Shown piece by piece: positions 47,161 to 57,355 of a stretch of DNA of 63,199 nucleotides; within the stretch, counting starts at the first letter, position 1, and the number at the start of each line of letters is the position of its first letter. Both the position numbers and the translations under genes were made by a program. Under the pieces are notes generated by a model. It had not been told where the DNA came from and did not search any database. It worked only from the letters and a program-made list of their open reading frames with translations. Source of the stretch: Prochlorococcus sp. AG-418-F08 (GTDB lineage Bacteria > Cyanobacteriota > Cyanobacteriia > PCC-6307 > Cyanobiaceae); assembly GCA_003214295.1 (NCBI GenBank), contig QCLV01000006.1:1-63199 (forward strand), written 5' to 3'.

Positions 47161-48318
47161 ATGGAGATTATTTGTAATCAAAATGAGTTAAATAATGCTA
47201 TACAACTAGTAAGTAAGGCAGTTTCTACAAGGCCAACTCATCCAATCCTTGCAAATATACTTTTAACAGCTGATTTGGGAACAAATAAAATTAGCTTGAC
47301 AGGATTCGATCTTAATTTGGGAATTCAAACTTCTTTCGATGGTACTGTTAAAAAAAGTGGAGCTATTACAATACCTTCAAAACTTTTATCTGAAATAGTA
47401 AATAAATTACCTAATGAAACTCCAGTTTCTTTAGAAGTAGATAATAATTTAGATAGTATTTTAATCAAAAGTGACAGGGGTTCTTTTAATCTGAAAGGAA
47501 TACCCTCCGATGATTTTCCAAATTTACCATTTGTTGAGAGTGGTACTTCATTAAATATTGATCCTAGTTCTTTTTTAAAAGCTTTAAAATCTACAATTTT
47601 TGCTAGTAGTAATGATGATTCAAAGCAATTACTCACAGGTGTAAATTTTACTTTTAAACAAAATTATCTAGAATCTGCTTCTACAGATGGCCATAGACTG
47701 GCAGTTGCATTAGTTGGTAAACAAGAAAATCTTGAAAATAAAAATGATTCACATTTAAATGAAGATGATTTATCAGTTACTATCCCAACAAGATCATTAA
47801 GAGAAATCGAAAAATTAGTATCTTTGAGAAGCTCAGAAAATTCAATAAAGCTTTTTTATGATAAGGGTCAGGTAGTTTTTATTTCTTCAAGTCAAATAAT
47901 TACGACAAGAACTCTTGAAGGAACTTATCCAAATTATTCTCAGTTAATACCTGATACTTTTTCGAAGATTTTTAATTTCAAAACAAAAAAATTAATTGAG
48001 GCATTAGAAAGAATTGCAGTCTTAGCTGATCAGCAAAGTAGTGTTGTAAAGATTCAATTGGATAATACAGATTTAGCTTCAATAAGTGCTGATGCACAAG
48101 ATATTGGGAATGCAAATGAATCAATACCTGTTTCTTACTCTGGAGAAAATTTTGATATTGCATTTAACGTTAGATATCTTTTGGAAGGTCTAAAAGTAAT
48201 TTCTTCCGAAAATGTACTTTTAAAGTGTAACCTTGCAACCACTCCAGCTGTTCTTGTGCCAGAAGATAATCTTAATTCTTTTACTTATCTTGTAATGCCT
48301 GTTCAGGTTCGTTCTTAA
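47161..48318 (+). CDS. dnaN: DNA polymerase III beta subunit (sliding clamp)
   Basis: Ring-shaped processivity clamp. ATG 47161 gives MEIICNQNELNNAIQLVSKA and 385 residues. The frame opens 5 codons earlier at 47146, but the conserved N-terminus starts at 47161. RPTHPILANILL, TDGHRLA and the C-terminal YLVMPVQVRS are typical clamp segments. It is the first gene to the right of the origin, transcribed with the fork. The next gene begins 2 bp after its stop. Confidence 0.96.
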   Translation: MEIICNQNELNNAIQLVSKAVSTRPTHPILANILLTADLGTNKISLTGFDLNLGIQTSFDGTVKKSGAITIPSKLLSEIVNKLPNETPVSLEVDNNLDSILIKSDRGSFNLKGIPSDDFPNLPFVESGTSLNIDPSSFLKALKSTIFASSNDDSKQLLTGVNFTFKQNYLESASTDGHRLAVALVGKQENLENKNDSHLNEDDLSVTIPTRSLREIEKLVSLRSSENSIKLFYDKGQVVFISSSQIITTRTLEGTYPNYSQLIPDTFSKIFNFKTKKLIEALERIAVLADQQSSVVKIQLDNTDLASISADAQDIGNANESIPVSYSGENFDIAFNVRYLLEGLKVISSENVLLKCNLATTPAVLVPEDNLNSFTYLVMPVQVRS

Positions 48319-48319
48319 C

Positions 48320-49027
48320 TTGAAATTACCAAAAGAAATTTTATTAAGTGAATTACTAAATTATATTGTTAAGGGAAATGCAGCCCTTAATTATGGTAAT
48401 GGAGAAAATGTTTGGATGCACCCTCCAGTTCATAGGATTTTAGGATGGTACTCTCGTCCTTCAAATTTTGATTTGAAACGAAATGTCTGGAAATTAAATC
48501 AAATTAAGCAAATAATAGATAATGAAATTTATGTTAATGGCGAACCAGCAGTTTCTGATTTAGCAACTTTAAATCGATTTCCAACTTTAATAGAAGCTAA
48601 TCTGATAAACAAAAAAGGATCAAAAATAGGAGTGATTGCGGATTTTTTATTTGAAATTAAAACTGGTAAAATTAAACATTATTTAGTATCTCGATCTAAT
48701 CCTAAGATTCCAGGTTCTAGCAGGTGGAAATTAAATATCGAAAATATTAATGATCAACAACCTGGCCTTGTATTTTGTGAATGTTTATCTTTAAATGATT
48801 TATCTTTAGTAAAGTCAAGTATCAAAAATGAATTTCTTCAGAAAGGAAAAAAAATTATGGATAGATTTGATGATATGAAAAATATAGCGTCTAATAGATT
48901 AGAGGATTGGCTTGAAGAAGATGAAGATATAAACCAAAACTTAGATTTAAAACAAGATAGTTTTTATAATGAAGATATAACATCAAGATCTTTTAGTGAA
49001 AAAAAAGAAGATGAACCTTGGATCTAA
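48320..49027 (+). CDS. PRC-barrel-like conserved protein after dnaN
   Basis: A 235-residue soluble protein. The middle, EANLINKKGSKIGVIADFLFEIKTGKIKHYLVSRSNP, has the look of a PRC-barrel (small beta-barrel) domain. The C-terminal 50 residues are acidic and disordered-looking (RLEDWLEEDEDINQNLD). The frame begins with TTG at 48320, two bases after the dnaN stop; no ATG is available. This gene follows dnaN in Prochlorococcus genomes. PRC-barrels occur in RimM and photosystem proteins, but its role is unknown. A DNA-linked role beside dnaN would be a guess. Confidence 0.8.
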   Translation: MKLPKEILLSELLNYIVKGNAALNYGNGENVWMHPPVHRILGWYSRPSNFDLKRNVWKLNQIKQIIDNEIYVNGEPAVSDLATLNRFPTLIEANLINKKGSKIGVIADFLFEIKTGKIKHYLVSRSNPKIPGSSRWKLNIENINDQQPGLVFCECLSLNDLSLVKSSIKNEFLQKGKKIMDRFDDMKNIASNRLEDWLEEDEDINQNLDLKQDSFYNEDITSRSFSEKKEDEPWI

Positions 49028-49030
49028 ATA

Positions 49031-51370
49031 ATGGTAAATCAAGATAATAATGATCTATATGATTTGAATGAGGCACTCAAAGTTGAGAATTTATCCATTC
49101 ATGATTTTGAAGAAATCTGTAAAAGATTAAAAAGAAAACCAAATAGGACTGAACTTGGAATGTTTGGTGTTATGTGGTCTGAACATTGTTGTTATAGAAA
49201 TTCAAAACCTTTACTATCTAAGTTTCCTACTAAAGGAAAAAATATTTTAGTTGGTCCTGGAGAAAATGCTGGTGTAATTGATGTTGGAAATAATCAAAAA
49301 CTTGTTTTTAAAATTGAAAGTCACAATCATCCCTCTGCTATTGAACCTTTTCAGGGGGCTGCAACAGGTGTAGGGGGAATATTAAGAGATATCTTTACAA
49401 TGGGAGCAAGACCTATTGCAGTGTTAAATTCACTCAGATTTGGAAATCTTGATAAACCATCTAATGTTGAGTTGCTTCGAGGAGTTGTTTCAGGTATCGC
49501 ACATTATGGAAATTGTGTAGGTGTTCCTACTGTTGGGGGAGAAATTGATTTCGATGATAGTTATTCTGGAAATCCTTTAGTTAATGTTATGGCTTTAGGA
49601 CTTTTGGAGACTGATGAAATCGTTTGTTCTGGAGCTAAAAATGTTGGATCGCCAGTACTATATGTTGGAAATACGACTGGGAGAGATGGAGTTGGTGGAG
49701 CTAGTTTCGCAAGTTCAGAATTAACTACTACTTCATTAGATGACAGGCCTGCAGTGCAAGTAGGTGATCCATTTATTGAGAAAAGTCTAATTGAAGCTTG
49801 TTTAGATGCCTTTAAAACTGGAGATGTAATTGCAGCTCAAGATATGGGTGCAGCAGGTTTAACTTGCAGTACTGCAGAAATGGCGGCAAATGGAAACTTA
49901 GGTATATCTATTGATTTAGATTTGGTTCCTTCTAGAGAAGATAATATGTCTTCATATCAATATTTATTATCTGAATCGCAAGAGAGGATGCTTTTCGTAG
50001 TAAAGGAAGAAAAAATTAATTTTCTTATTGAAAAATTTAATAAATGGGGATTAAATGCCAATGTGATTGGTGAAGTAATAGAGGCTAATGAAGTAATTAT
50101 TTTTCATAAAGACAAAATCGTTGCTCAAATACCTACTTCTGCGTTATCTCATGATACTCCTGTTGATTTTCATGATGTGATTAATAATCCACCTGATTAT
50201 TTGTTAAATAAATGGAAGTGGAAAGAAAATAATTTACCAGAAATTAATGAGGAAAAAATATTTTCCTTGAAGGAAAAAAAGATTTTTTCATATTCTCAAA
50301 TAATTTTAAAACTTCTTTCTAATCCTTCAATAGCTTCAAAAAGATGGATTTATAAACAATATGATTCTCAAGTGCAGGCAAATACTGTATTTAAACCTGG
50401 AGAGTCTGATGCAGCTGTAATAAGACTAAGAGAACAAATGGAAAAAAATAAAAATAAAATATTTTCTGGAGTAGCTGCTTCGGTAGATTGTAATAGCAGA
50501 TGGGTTTTTCTTGACCCATTTAGAGGTGCTATTGCTGCAGTTGCAGAATCTGCAAGAAATGTTAGTTGTGTTGGTGCTGAACCAATAGCAATTACCAATA
50601 ATTTGAATTTTTCTTCTCCTGAGAATGAAATAGGATATTGGCAACTTGCATCTTCATGTAATGGAATTTCTGAAGCATGTAAAGCTCTTGATACTCCAGT
50701 AACAGGGGGGAATGTTTCTCTATATAATGAATCAAAAAATAAATATAACGAGATAACTCCTATTAATCCTACGCCTGTAATTGGAATGGTTGGGAAGCTA
50801 CAAAATGTTGAAAAAGCTGTAGGAAGTGGATGGAAAAATGTGAATGATCAAATCTGGTTGATTGGTTCTCATAAATCAGAAATAACAATAGCAGCAAGTT
50901 CTTATTTGGAATATTTTCATGGAGAAATAACAGGGCGGCCTCCAAAAATAGATTTGTTGGATGAAAAGTTTTGCCAGAGTTTTTTAAGAACTTCGATTTT
51001 AAATAGTTTTGTAGTTTCTGCCCACGATATTAGTGATGGAGGCTTAGCTATAGCTTTAGCAGAGTGTTGTATTTTGTCTTCAAAAGGTGCATTGATAGAG
51101 ATAGATAAAGATCTTGATAGAGATGATAATGTATTGTTTGCAGAAGGAGGCTCTAGAATTATTTTTTCAATAGATAAAATGAAAGAACTAGAATGGCTTA
51201 ATTATTTAAAAACAAATCAAATAAGTTCTCATTCAGATATATATGTAAAAAAAATAGGATCTGTTATGAGTGAAACTCTTAATATAAAAATTCAGGGAAG
51301 AAATATTTGCAACATTGAGGTTGAGGAATTAACCGAAAAATTTAATAATAGTATTTCAGGTCACTTCTAA
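49031..51370 (+). CDS. purL: Phosphoribosylformylglycinamidine synthase subunit PurL
   Basis: Purine step 4, converting FGAR to FGAM. At 779 residues it is the small PurL, so separate PurS and PurQ subunits are required elsewhere. SEHCCYRNSKPLL near the N-terminus is the ATP/substrate loop; KIESHNHPSAIEPFQGAATG, VPTVGGEIDFDDSY and PVTGGNVSLYNE are the paired AIRS/PurM-like signature segments. ATG 49031 lies 3 bp after the upstream stop. purF follows 47 bp on. Confidence 0.96.
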   Translation: MVNQDNNDLYDLNEALKVENLSIHDFEEICKRLKRKPNRTELGMFGVMWSEHCCYRNSKPLLSKFPTKGKNILVGPGENAGVIDVGNNQKLVFKIESHNHPSAIEPFQGAATGVGGILRDIFTMGARPIAVLNSLRFGNLDKPSNVELLRGVVSGIAHYGNCVGVPTVGGEIDFDDSYSGNPLVNVMALGLLETDEIVCSGAKNVGSPVLYVGNTTGRDGVGGASFASSELTTTSLDDRPAVQVGDPFIEKSLIEACLDAFKTGDVIAAQDMGAAGLTCSTAEMAANGNLGISIDLDLVPSREDNMSSYQYLLSESQERMLFVVKEEKINFLIEKFNKWGLNANVIGEVIEANEVIIFHKDKIVAQIPTSALSHDTPVDFHDVINNPPDYLLNKWKWKENNLPEINEEKIFSLKEKKIFSYSQIILKLLSNPSIASKRWIYKQYDSQVQANTVFKPGESDAAVIRLREQMEKNKNKIFSGVAASVDCNSRWVFLDPFRGAIAAVAESARNVSCVGAEPIAITNNLNFSSPENEIGYWQLASSCNGISEACKALDTPVTGGNVSLYNESKNKYNEITPINPTPVIGMVGKLQNVEKAVGSGWKNVNDQIWLIGSHKSEITIAASSYLEYFHGEITGRPPKIDLLDEKFCQSFLRTSILNSFVVSAHDISDGGLAIALAECCILSSKGALIEIDKDLDRDDNVLFAEGGSRIIFSIDKMKELEWLNYLKTNQISSHSDIYVKKIGSVMSETLNIKIQGRNICNIEVEELTEKFNNSISGHF

Positions 51371-51417
51371 TTATGAAAAAGATTTTTCAACTATCAAAAA
51401 TTTTAAGAAATTAAGTT

Positions 51418-52878
51418 ATGTGTGGAATAGTTGGAATCGTTTCTTCAGATGATGTAAATCAACAAATATACGATAGTCTTTTGCTTCTTCAGCATAGAGG
51501 TCAAGACTCAACAGGTATAGCTACAATGGAAAACATTATTTTCCATATACATAAGGCCAAAGGTCAGGTTAGCACTGCATATAGAACAAGAGATATGAGG
51601 AATTTAATTGGAAAAATTGGATTAGGTCATGTTAGGTATGCCACAAAAGGGTCAGCAGAAAGTGTAGAGGAAGCACAACCTTTTTATGTTAATGCACCTT
51701 ATGGAATTGTTTTGATACACAATGGTAACTTGACGAATACCAGAGATTTAGAAAAACAATTATTTAATATTGACAAGCGCCATACAAATTCCTCAAGTGA
51801 TACAGAAATGTTATTAAATGTATTCGCTACAGAATTGCAGGAACAGATTCATAATCAAGAATTACAACCTGATATAATTTTTGATGCTGTTAAATCTTTA
51901 CATAAAAGAATTCAGGGATCGTATGCTTCAATTGCATTAATTTCAGGCCATGGTTTATTAGCATTCAGAGATCCCTTTGGAATTAGGCCATTAGTTATAG
52001 GAAGAAGGCTTTCATCTACAACTAATAAAGAAGAGTGGATGGTTGCTAGTGAATCTTTAGTGCTCGAGAATAACGATTATCAAGTAGTAAGAGATGTAGA
52101 TCCTGGAGAAGCTATTTTTATAAATCTTAAAGGCGAGTTTTTTTCAAAGCAATGTTCCGAGAATCCAGTGTTATGTCCTTGTGCTTTTGAATATGTTTAT
52201 TTAGCAAGGCCAGATTCAATTATGAATGGAATTTCCGTTTATAAAGCTCGCCTAAAAATGGGAGATTACTTATCTGAAACAATAAAAGAAACTATTAGTT
52301 CCGGAGAAATTGATGTTGTAATGCCTATTCCTGATTCTTCTCGACCTGCGGCTATGCAAGTTGCAAGACAGTTAGGTATTGAATATAGGGAAGGTTTCTT
52401 TAAAAATAGATATGTTGGCAGAACATTTATAATGCCTGGTCAGCAGAAACGTAAGAAATCTGTAAGACAAAAATTAAATGCTATGAGTGCAGAGTTTAAA
52501 CATAAAAATGTATTAATTGTTGATGACTCAATAGTAAGAGGTACTACTTCAAAAGAAATTGTTCAGATGGCTAAAGATGCAGGTGCAAATAAAGTTTTTT
52601 TCACTTCAGCAGCACCACCTGTTCGTTTTCCTCATGTTTATGGAATTAATATGCCTAATAAAGATGAATTGATAGCTCATAATAGAACAATTAACGAAAT
52701 TGCTGATCAACTGAAAATTGATAATCTTGTTTATCAAAGTGTTGAAAATTTACGCAAATCTATAATAAGTGATTCTCCAATTAAGGATTTGGAGATGAGT
52801 TGCTTTACTGGTTCTTATGTGACAGGCACAGTAAATCAAGAATACTTAAATTGGGTTGAAAATGAATATAAATCTTAG
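51418..52878 (+). CDS. purF: Amidophosphoribosyltransferase
   Basis: Commits PRPP to purine synthesis with glutamine as nitrogen donor. It is 486 residues with no propeptide: Met1 is followed by Cys2 ([10 protein letters not shown]), which becomes the N-terminal nucleophile when Met is removed. [11 protein letters not shown] and HNGNLTN form the glutaminase. [15 protein letters not shown] is the PRPP loop. The C-terminal half reads [19 protein letters not shown] and [11 protein letters not shown], closer to E. coli PurF than to the Bacillus type, which has a 4Fe-4S cluster. The stop overlaps the convergent topoisomerase gene by 4 bp. Confidence 0.95.
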   Translation: MCGIVGIVSSDDVNQQIYDSLLLLQHRGQDSTGIATMENIIFHIHKAKGQVSTAYRTRDMRNLIGKIGLGHVRYATKGSAESVEEAQPFYVNAPYGIVLIHNGNLTNTRDLEKQLFNIDKRHTNSSSDTEMLLNVFATELQEQIHNQELQPDIIFDAVKSLHKRIQGSYASIALISGHGLLAFRDPFGIRPLVIGRRLSSTTNKEEWMVASESLVLENNDYQVVRDVDPGEAIFINLKGEFFSKQCSENPVLCPCAFEYVYLARPDSIMNGISVYKARLKMGDYLSETIKETISSGEIDVVMPIPDSSRPAAMQVARQLGIEYREGFFKNRYVGRTFIMPGQQKRKKSVRQKLNAMSAEFKHKNVLIVDDSIVRGTTSKEIVQMAKDAGANKVFFTSAAPPVRFPHVYGINMPNKDELIAHNRTINEIADQLKIDNLVYQSVENLRKSIISDSPIKDLEMSCFTGSYVTGTVNQEYLNWVENEYKS

Positions 52879-55316
52879 TTTAAGAGGTTCTTGAGTCGAA
52901 AACAATTTTCAAGATATTCTCCTTCCTCTAAATTTAAAAAGTCAATTAAAAAATTTGTTTTATTATATTTGAAAGTTAATTTATCAAAGTTTAACCTGGC
53001 AGATTTATTTTTATTAGTTTCAATATCAAGATAATGGTTACTAGGTAAGACTTTAAGGAAGTAATCGTTTTTTAAATGCGTTCTTTCATTCAAATAACCT
53101 AAACTACATTCATTCGCGTAATAAATTTCACTATTATTTATGCAAAAGATTTTCCCTTTTTTAGAAACTAAATAAATATCGTCTTTATTTTGATACGAGC
53201 AACAAGAAACAATCATCTCAGTAGGTAAAAGTTTTACAAGCATTAATCCCTGAGACTGTTTAGAAGTTGGAGTTAAGAATTTATCAGATAAGTTAAATTT
53301 AAAAATCCTTCCTATAGAGGTTAATATTATTAAGTTTTTTTCTTCATTAGAAATAAATGAATCAACTATTTTTATATTATTTTTTAATTTAGTTATTGCG
53401 AAAGATCTATTACTTTTAATCATATCTTGATCAAATAAAACTTTTTTAAATCTTCCATCAGAACTCAAGATACATAAATAGTTTTTAATTCCTTTTTTAA
53501 TTGAATGGAAATTTATAATTTCATTTGGTTCAATATTACTGAGGCTTTTATTATCTAATTTATAGTCATTATTAATATTTGACTCCCAATCTATATGAAA
53601 AACTTTTCCAGTATTTGTAATTCCAATTAATTTTAAATTTTTATCAATATTGCATATAAATTTTTGAATATTTTTATTATCAACAATTTTAGTTATGTCC
53701 TCAAAAGATTTCTTATAACTATTTATAATCATTTTTCTTAGATAAAATCTATTATCTATGTTTAATTTGGTTTTTTTATTTATCAAATCTTCTAAAATCT
53801 GATTATTAATTGTTTCTAATTCTTCATTTTGATCAATATTCTTAAGAAGTTTTGTTTTTCTTTTCACGTTATAGGTCTTCTTTAAGAATAATAATTCATT
53901 CATTAGTAACTCAAGTAATAATGATCTTTCATTCAATAATTCTTGAAGATACTTCTTTTTTTCTCCCAAATTTTTAATTTCAACATCTATTTGATTTCTT
54001 TCAAGATTTGTTAATTTTTTTAGTGGCATATCTAAAACTGAATTTGCTTGTTTGTCACTTAAGAAAAAATTATTAATTAATTTTGATTTCGCTTCTGCAG
54101 TATTTTCTGAGTTTTCAATAATCTGGATTACTTTTTTTATATCTTTTGTTGCTTTAGATAAACCTTCTAATATTTCAAGTTTTTGGAGAGTGTTTTTTAG
54201 AAAATAACTTGTTCTTTTTCTAATTGTCTCTTCTCGAAACTCAAGAAAATAGCTGAGGTATTCTTTTAAGTTTAGTTGGATAGGCTTGCCTTTAATTAAA
54301 GCTAAAAAAATTGCACCGAAGTTTGTTTGAAGAGTTGTTTTTTTATATAAATTAGAAATTATAAGTTCAGCATTAGAGTCCTTTTTTAATTCTATTACAA
54401 TTCTCATTCCATCTCTATCGCTTTCATCCCTAATGTCCGAGATCCCAATGATTTTCCCTGTATTAACCAGTTCTGCTAATTTTTCAATCCAACCTGATTT
54501 ACTAATTTGATAAGGAAGTTCAGTAATAATCAATGCATTCTTTTTATGTTTCCCTTTGCCGAAATTTATTTCTTCTATATTTATGACGCCTCTAATTGTT
54601 ATTGATCCTTTTCCTGTTTCGTAAAGTTCTTCTATAGCTTCAGTATGAATTAATTCTCCTCCAGTAGGAAAATCAGGTCCTTTAATTATATTAGAAAGTT
54701 TTTTATTACTTATATCTTTATTTTTTACTAAAGCAATTAAACCATCTACTATTTCTCCAAGATTGTGAGGGGGAATGTTCGTTGCCATTCCAACAGCAAT
54801 ACCTGATGATCCGTTTAACAATAAAAATGGAAGTTGGGCTGGAAGAACATCTGGTTCTTTTTGTGAACCGTCAAAATTATTTGAGAAATTTACTGTTTCT
54901 GATCCAATCTCTTCAAGAAATCCTTTATTTGCTATTGGTGCTAATCGTGTTTCGGTATATCTCATTGCTGCTGGTGGATCATTATCTACTGATCCAAAAT
55001 TTCCATGGCCGTCTAGGATTGGATATTTAGTTGAAAAATTTTGCACTAGCCTAACTAATGCATCGTAAACTGCTTGATCACCATGAGGATGGTACTTTCC
55101 AAGCACATCTCCAACAACTCTCGCACACTTTCTAAACGGTCTATCTGGAGTTAAACCTAATTCATACATTGCAAAAAGTATTCTTCTTTGCACAGGTTTA
55201 AGTCCGTCTCTTGCATCGGGAAGAGCACGTCCAACTATTACACTCATCGCGTACTCCAAATAAGAACGCTGCATTTCTTCTTGGAGTGAGATAGAAGTAA
55301 ATTTTTTCTTATTCAT
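52875..55316 (-). CDS. Type II topoisomerase A subunit, GyrA/ParC paralogue
   Basis: An 813-residue DNA gyrase/topoisomerase IV A-type subunit. It starts [19 protein letters not shown]; catalytic Y120 lies in [12 protein letters not shown]. The breakage-reunion domain is conserved up to about residue 330. The C-terminal pinwheel (after about 520) is divergent, with [10 protein letters not shown] and [17 protein letters not shown] but no QRRGGKG GyrA-box. This argues against a standard supercoiling gyrase and for a ParC-like or specialised role. No B subunit gene is adjacent. It converges with purF and sits 6 kb from the origin. Confidence 0.88.
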   Translation of the reverse strand: MNKKKFTSISLQEEMQRSYLEYAMSVIVGRALPDARDGLKPVQRRILFAMYELGLTPDRPFRKCARVVGDVLGKYHPHGDQAVYDALVRLVQNFSTKYPILDGHGNFGSVDNDPPAAMRYTETRLAPIANKGFLEEIGSETVNFSNNFDGSQKEPDVLPAQLPFLLLNGSSGIAVGMATNIPPHNLGEIVDGLIALVKNKDISNKKLSNIIKGPDFPTGGELIHTEAIEELYETGKGSITIRGVINIEEINFGKGKHKKNALIITELPYQISKSGWIEKLAELVNTGKIIGISDIRDESDRDGMRIVIELKKDSNAELIISNLYKKTTLQTNFGAIFLALIKGKPIQLNLKEYLSYFLEFREETIRKRTSYFLKNTLQKLEILEGLSKATKDIKKVIQIIENSENTAEAKSKLINNFFLSDKQANSVLDMPLKKLTNLERNQIDVEIKNLGEKKKYLQELLNERSLLLELLMNELLFLKKTYNVKRKTKLLKNIDQNEELETINNQILEDLINKKTKLNIDNRFYLRKMIINSYKKSFEDITKIVDNKNIQKFICNIDKNLKLIGITNTGKVFHIDWESNINNDYKLDNKSLSNIEPNEIINFHSIKKGIKNYLCILSSDGRFKKVLFDQDMIKSNRSFAITKLKNNIKIVDSFISNEEKNLIILTSIGRIFKFNLSDKFLTPTSKQSQGLMLVKLLPTEMIVSCCSYQNKDDIYLVSKKGKIFCINNSEIYYANECSLGYLNERTHLKNDYFLKVLPSNHYLDIETNKNKSARLNFDKLTFKYNKTNFLIDFLNLEEGEYLENCFRLKNLLN

Positions 55317-55393
55317 TAGAGTGTAAAATTGAATATTTATTAATTAACTAAATTAAGACTAATAGGTAAACAAATATTTACCAGTATTCAAAA

Positions 55394-56257
55394 TTACGAA
55401 GATTCATTTATTTTGGATTTTGCTAGTGTTACATCTATTCGAAGTTGTTCATTTTCTAAAAGTAATTCTGTTGAAGTTTGCAATTTTTCGCCCCATAACT
55501 GTTCTTTTCTATAGTCATAATTTACATAATTGGGATCTTTAGCCAGAGCTTTTTTTGTTAGTTGAAGAGCTAATTTAATATCTTTTATTCTCAAACATGA
55601 AGCTAGCCCTAATAATGGTTCTGCATTTTCTTCAATTGAGATTGCCTTTTCAAAAAATTGTATTGATAGTTTTTGATTGTCTTTTTCAAAATAAGCTAAC
55701 CCTTGATTATTTATTGCCTGCCAGAAATCAGGTTTAATCTTTGTGGATTTATCAAATAACTTGATTGCTTCAGAGAAATTTTTTTCCATTAATAAAATAT
55801 TTCCTAATTGAAAAATAGCTTTATAGTTTTTTGGTTCAATTTTTAGTCCAGTTTCTAAAGCAAGTTTTGCATTTTTTAGCTGTGAAATTTTTAAATAAAT
55901 ATTACTTTTAGCAAAGTATATTTCGCTAATATTTGAATTTAGATTTTCTGCTTGATTAAGAGAATTTAATGCTTCTTTGTATAAGCTATTAGCTATTTGT
56001 GTCTCAGCCAAAATCATCCAGAGCTTCTCATTTGTTTTATTAATTTTTACAGCTAATCTTGCCAAGTTCAGGCTTTCTTCATATTGCCCAAAATATAAAA
56101 GTTGATATGCGTTTTTGCCAATAGATAAACTTCTTTTTTGTAAATTTTCAATTTTTGGCAAATAATAGTAGGGCACTACAGATTTTACTTTTTCTACTTC
56201 AAAAAAGTAAAAACTAATTAAGGAGGCGCATATTATCTTATAAAAAAACTTTCTCAT
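55394..56257 (-). CDS. Tetratricopeptide-repeat protein with N-terminal signal/anchor
   Basis: A 287-residue protein. A hydrophobic N-terminus (about residues 5-20) suggests export or membrane anchoring. From about residue 45 a series of 34-residue helical repeats follows (AYQLLYFGQYEESLNLARLAV, AIFQLGNILLMEKNFSEAIKLF, then AINNQGLAYFEKDNQKLSIQFF), typical of TPRs; five to six units seem present. It lies 4 bp after queG on the same strand. Probably a protein-assembly scaffold; the partner is unknown. Confidence 0.85.
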   Translation of the reverse strand: MRKFFYKIICASLISFYFFEVEKVKSVVPYYYLPKIENLQKRSLSIGKNAYQLLYFGQYEESLNLARLAVKINKTNEKLWMILAETQIANSLYKEALNSLNQAENLNSNISEIYFAKSNIYLKISQLKNAKLALETGLKIEPKNYKAIFQLGNILLMEKNFSEAIKLFDKSTKIKPDFWQAINNQGLAYFEKDNQKLSIQFFEKAISIEENAEPLLGLASCLRIKDIKLALQLTKKALAKDPNYVNYDYRKEQLWGEKLQTSTELLLENEQLRIDVTLAKSKINESS

Positions 56258-56261
56258 TTAT

Positions 56262-57209
56262 TTATTTACTACCTAGATTTGCTTTTATGTTTCTTTTCCA
56301 CATCCATGGTTTTATTCTTTTTAGTGTAGATCCTTTAAGATTTTCTTTCCAAGTTTTATCATCCCAACTTAATGAGTGAATATCAATATTATTAATCCAT
56401 TCTTTTGGATTGGTTTCAATAGTATTGTTGAATGGGACTGATTTATTCCAAGGACATACATCTTGACAAATATCACACCCTGCTACCCATCCATTTAAAT
56501 TTTCTTTAATGTTTTTTGGTATTGTTTTTTCTTTGCTCTCTATGGTGTGATACGCAATACACAGATCGGATTGTATAACAAAGGGTTCAACTATTGCTTT
56601 TGTTGGACAATGTTCAATACATTTATCACATTTCCCACATAGAGATTGATGAGGCTTATCTGGAGCTAAATCTTGTGTAAGGATCATAAAACCCAAAGTA
56701 AACCAAGAACCATGTTGTTTGTTTATTAAATTGCTATTTTTACCAATCCAACCAAGACCTGATTCTTCAGCCCATGCTTTTTCAAGAAGTGGCGAGGTAT
56801 CTACACAAATTTTCCATTTGCAATCTGGCATTTCAAGGTTAATCCATTTCCCAATATTCTTTAATTTTTTATAAATGATTTTATGATAATCTTCTCCTTG
56901 ACTAAATTTCGCTACCTTCAGGTTTTTGTCTTTTGTGTTGTTTTGTGAATTAATGTAAGTAAATCCGACGGTTAAAACACTTTTTGCACCTTTAAGAAGT
57001 GAGCTAATATTTTTCCTTCTTTCTGCTTCCATCCATTTCATTTCTCCATGGTGGTTATTTGCCAACCATCTTTCTAGAGCATTAGTTCTTAATTTTAATC
57101 GCGAACCTCCTGGTATTGAAGCAATTCCAGATATTGTAAAACCTTCATTAATTGCCTTTTCTTTCAATTTCTTACTTATTTCTATTTTGTTTTGAAGTGT
57201 ATAAATCAT
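56262..57209 (-). CDS. queG: Epoxyqueuosine reductase
   Basis: Cobalamin- and Fe-S-dependent last step of queuosine in tRNA. It is 315 residues. Two ferredoxin-like clusters are visible: CGKCDKCIEHCPTKAI and CDICQDVCPWN. The N-terminal part includes GEDYHKIIYKKLKNIGKW and GWIGKNSNL, shared by QueG proteins. queE and queC also occur in the window but 40 kb away. The spacing of 4 bp suggests one transcript with the TPR gene. The gene depends on cobalamin, which also links it by function to cobA. Confidence 0.94.
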   Translation of the reverse strand: MIYTLQNKIEISKKLKEKAINEGFTISGIASIPGGSRLKLRTNALERWLANNHHGEMKWMEAERRKNISSLLKGAKSVLTVGFTYINSQNNTKDKNLKVAKFSQGEDYHKIIYKKLKNIGKWINLEMPDCKWKICVDTSPLLEKAWAEESGLGWIGKNSNLINKQHGSWFTLGFMILTQDLAPDKPHQSLCGKCDKCIEHCPTKAIVEPFVIQSDLCIAYHTIESKEKTIPKNIKENLNGWVAGCDICQDVCPWNKSVPFNNTIETNPKEWINNIDIHSLSWDDKTWKENLKGSTLKRIKPWMWKRNIKANLGSK

Positions 57210-57355
57210 TTCTTTATTATTAATAGTATTTCTTGCAAAATCTATTTTTAGGGAAGAAACTAATAAATAAGTTAAATATATTAAAAGAAAATATAACCTT
57301 ACTGAGTAAAAACAGTTAAATTGTTAGTAAACTAAGTTTAGTAGAGAACGTTATT

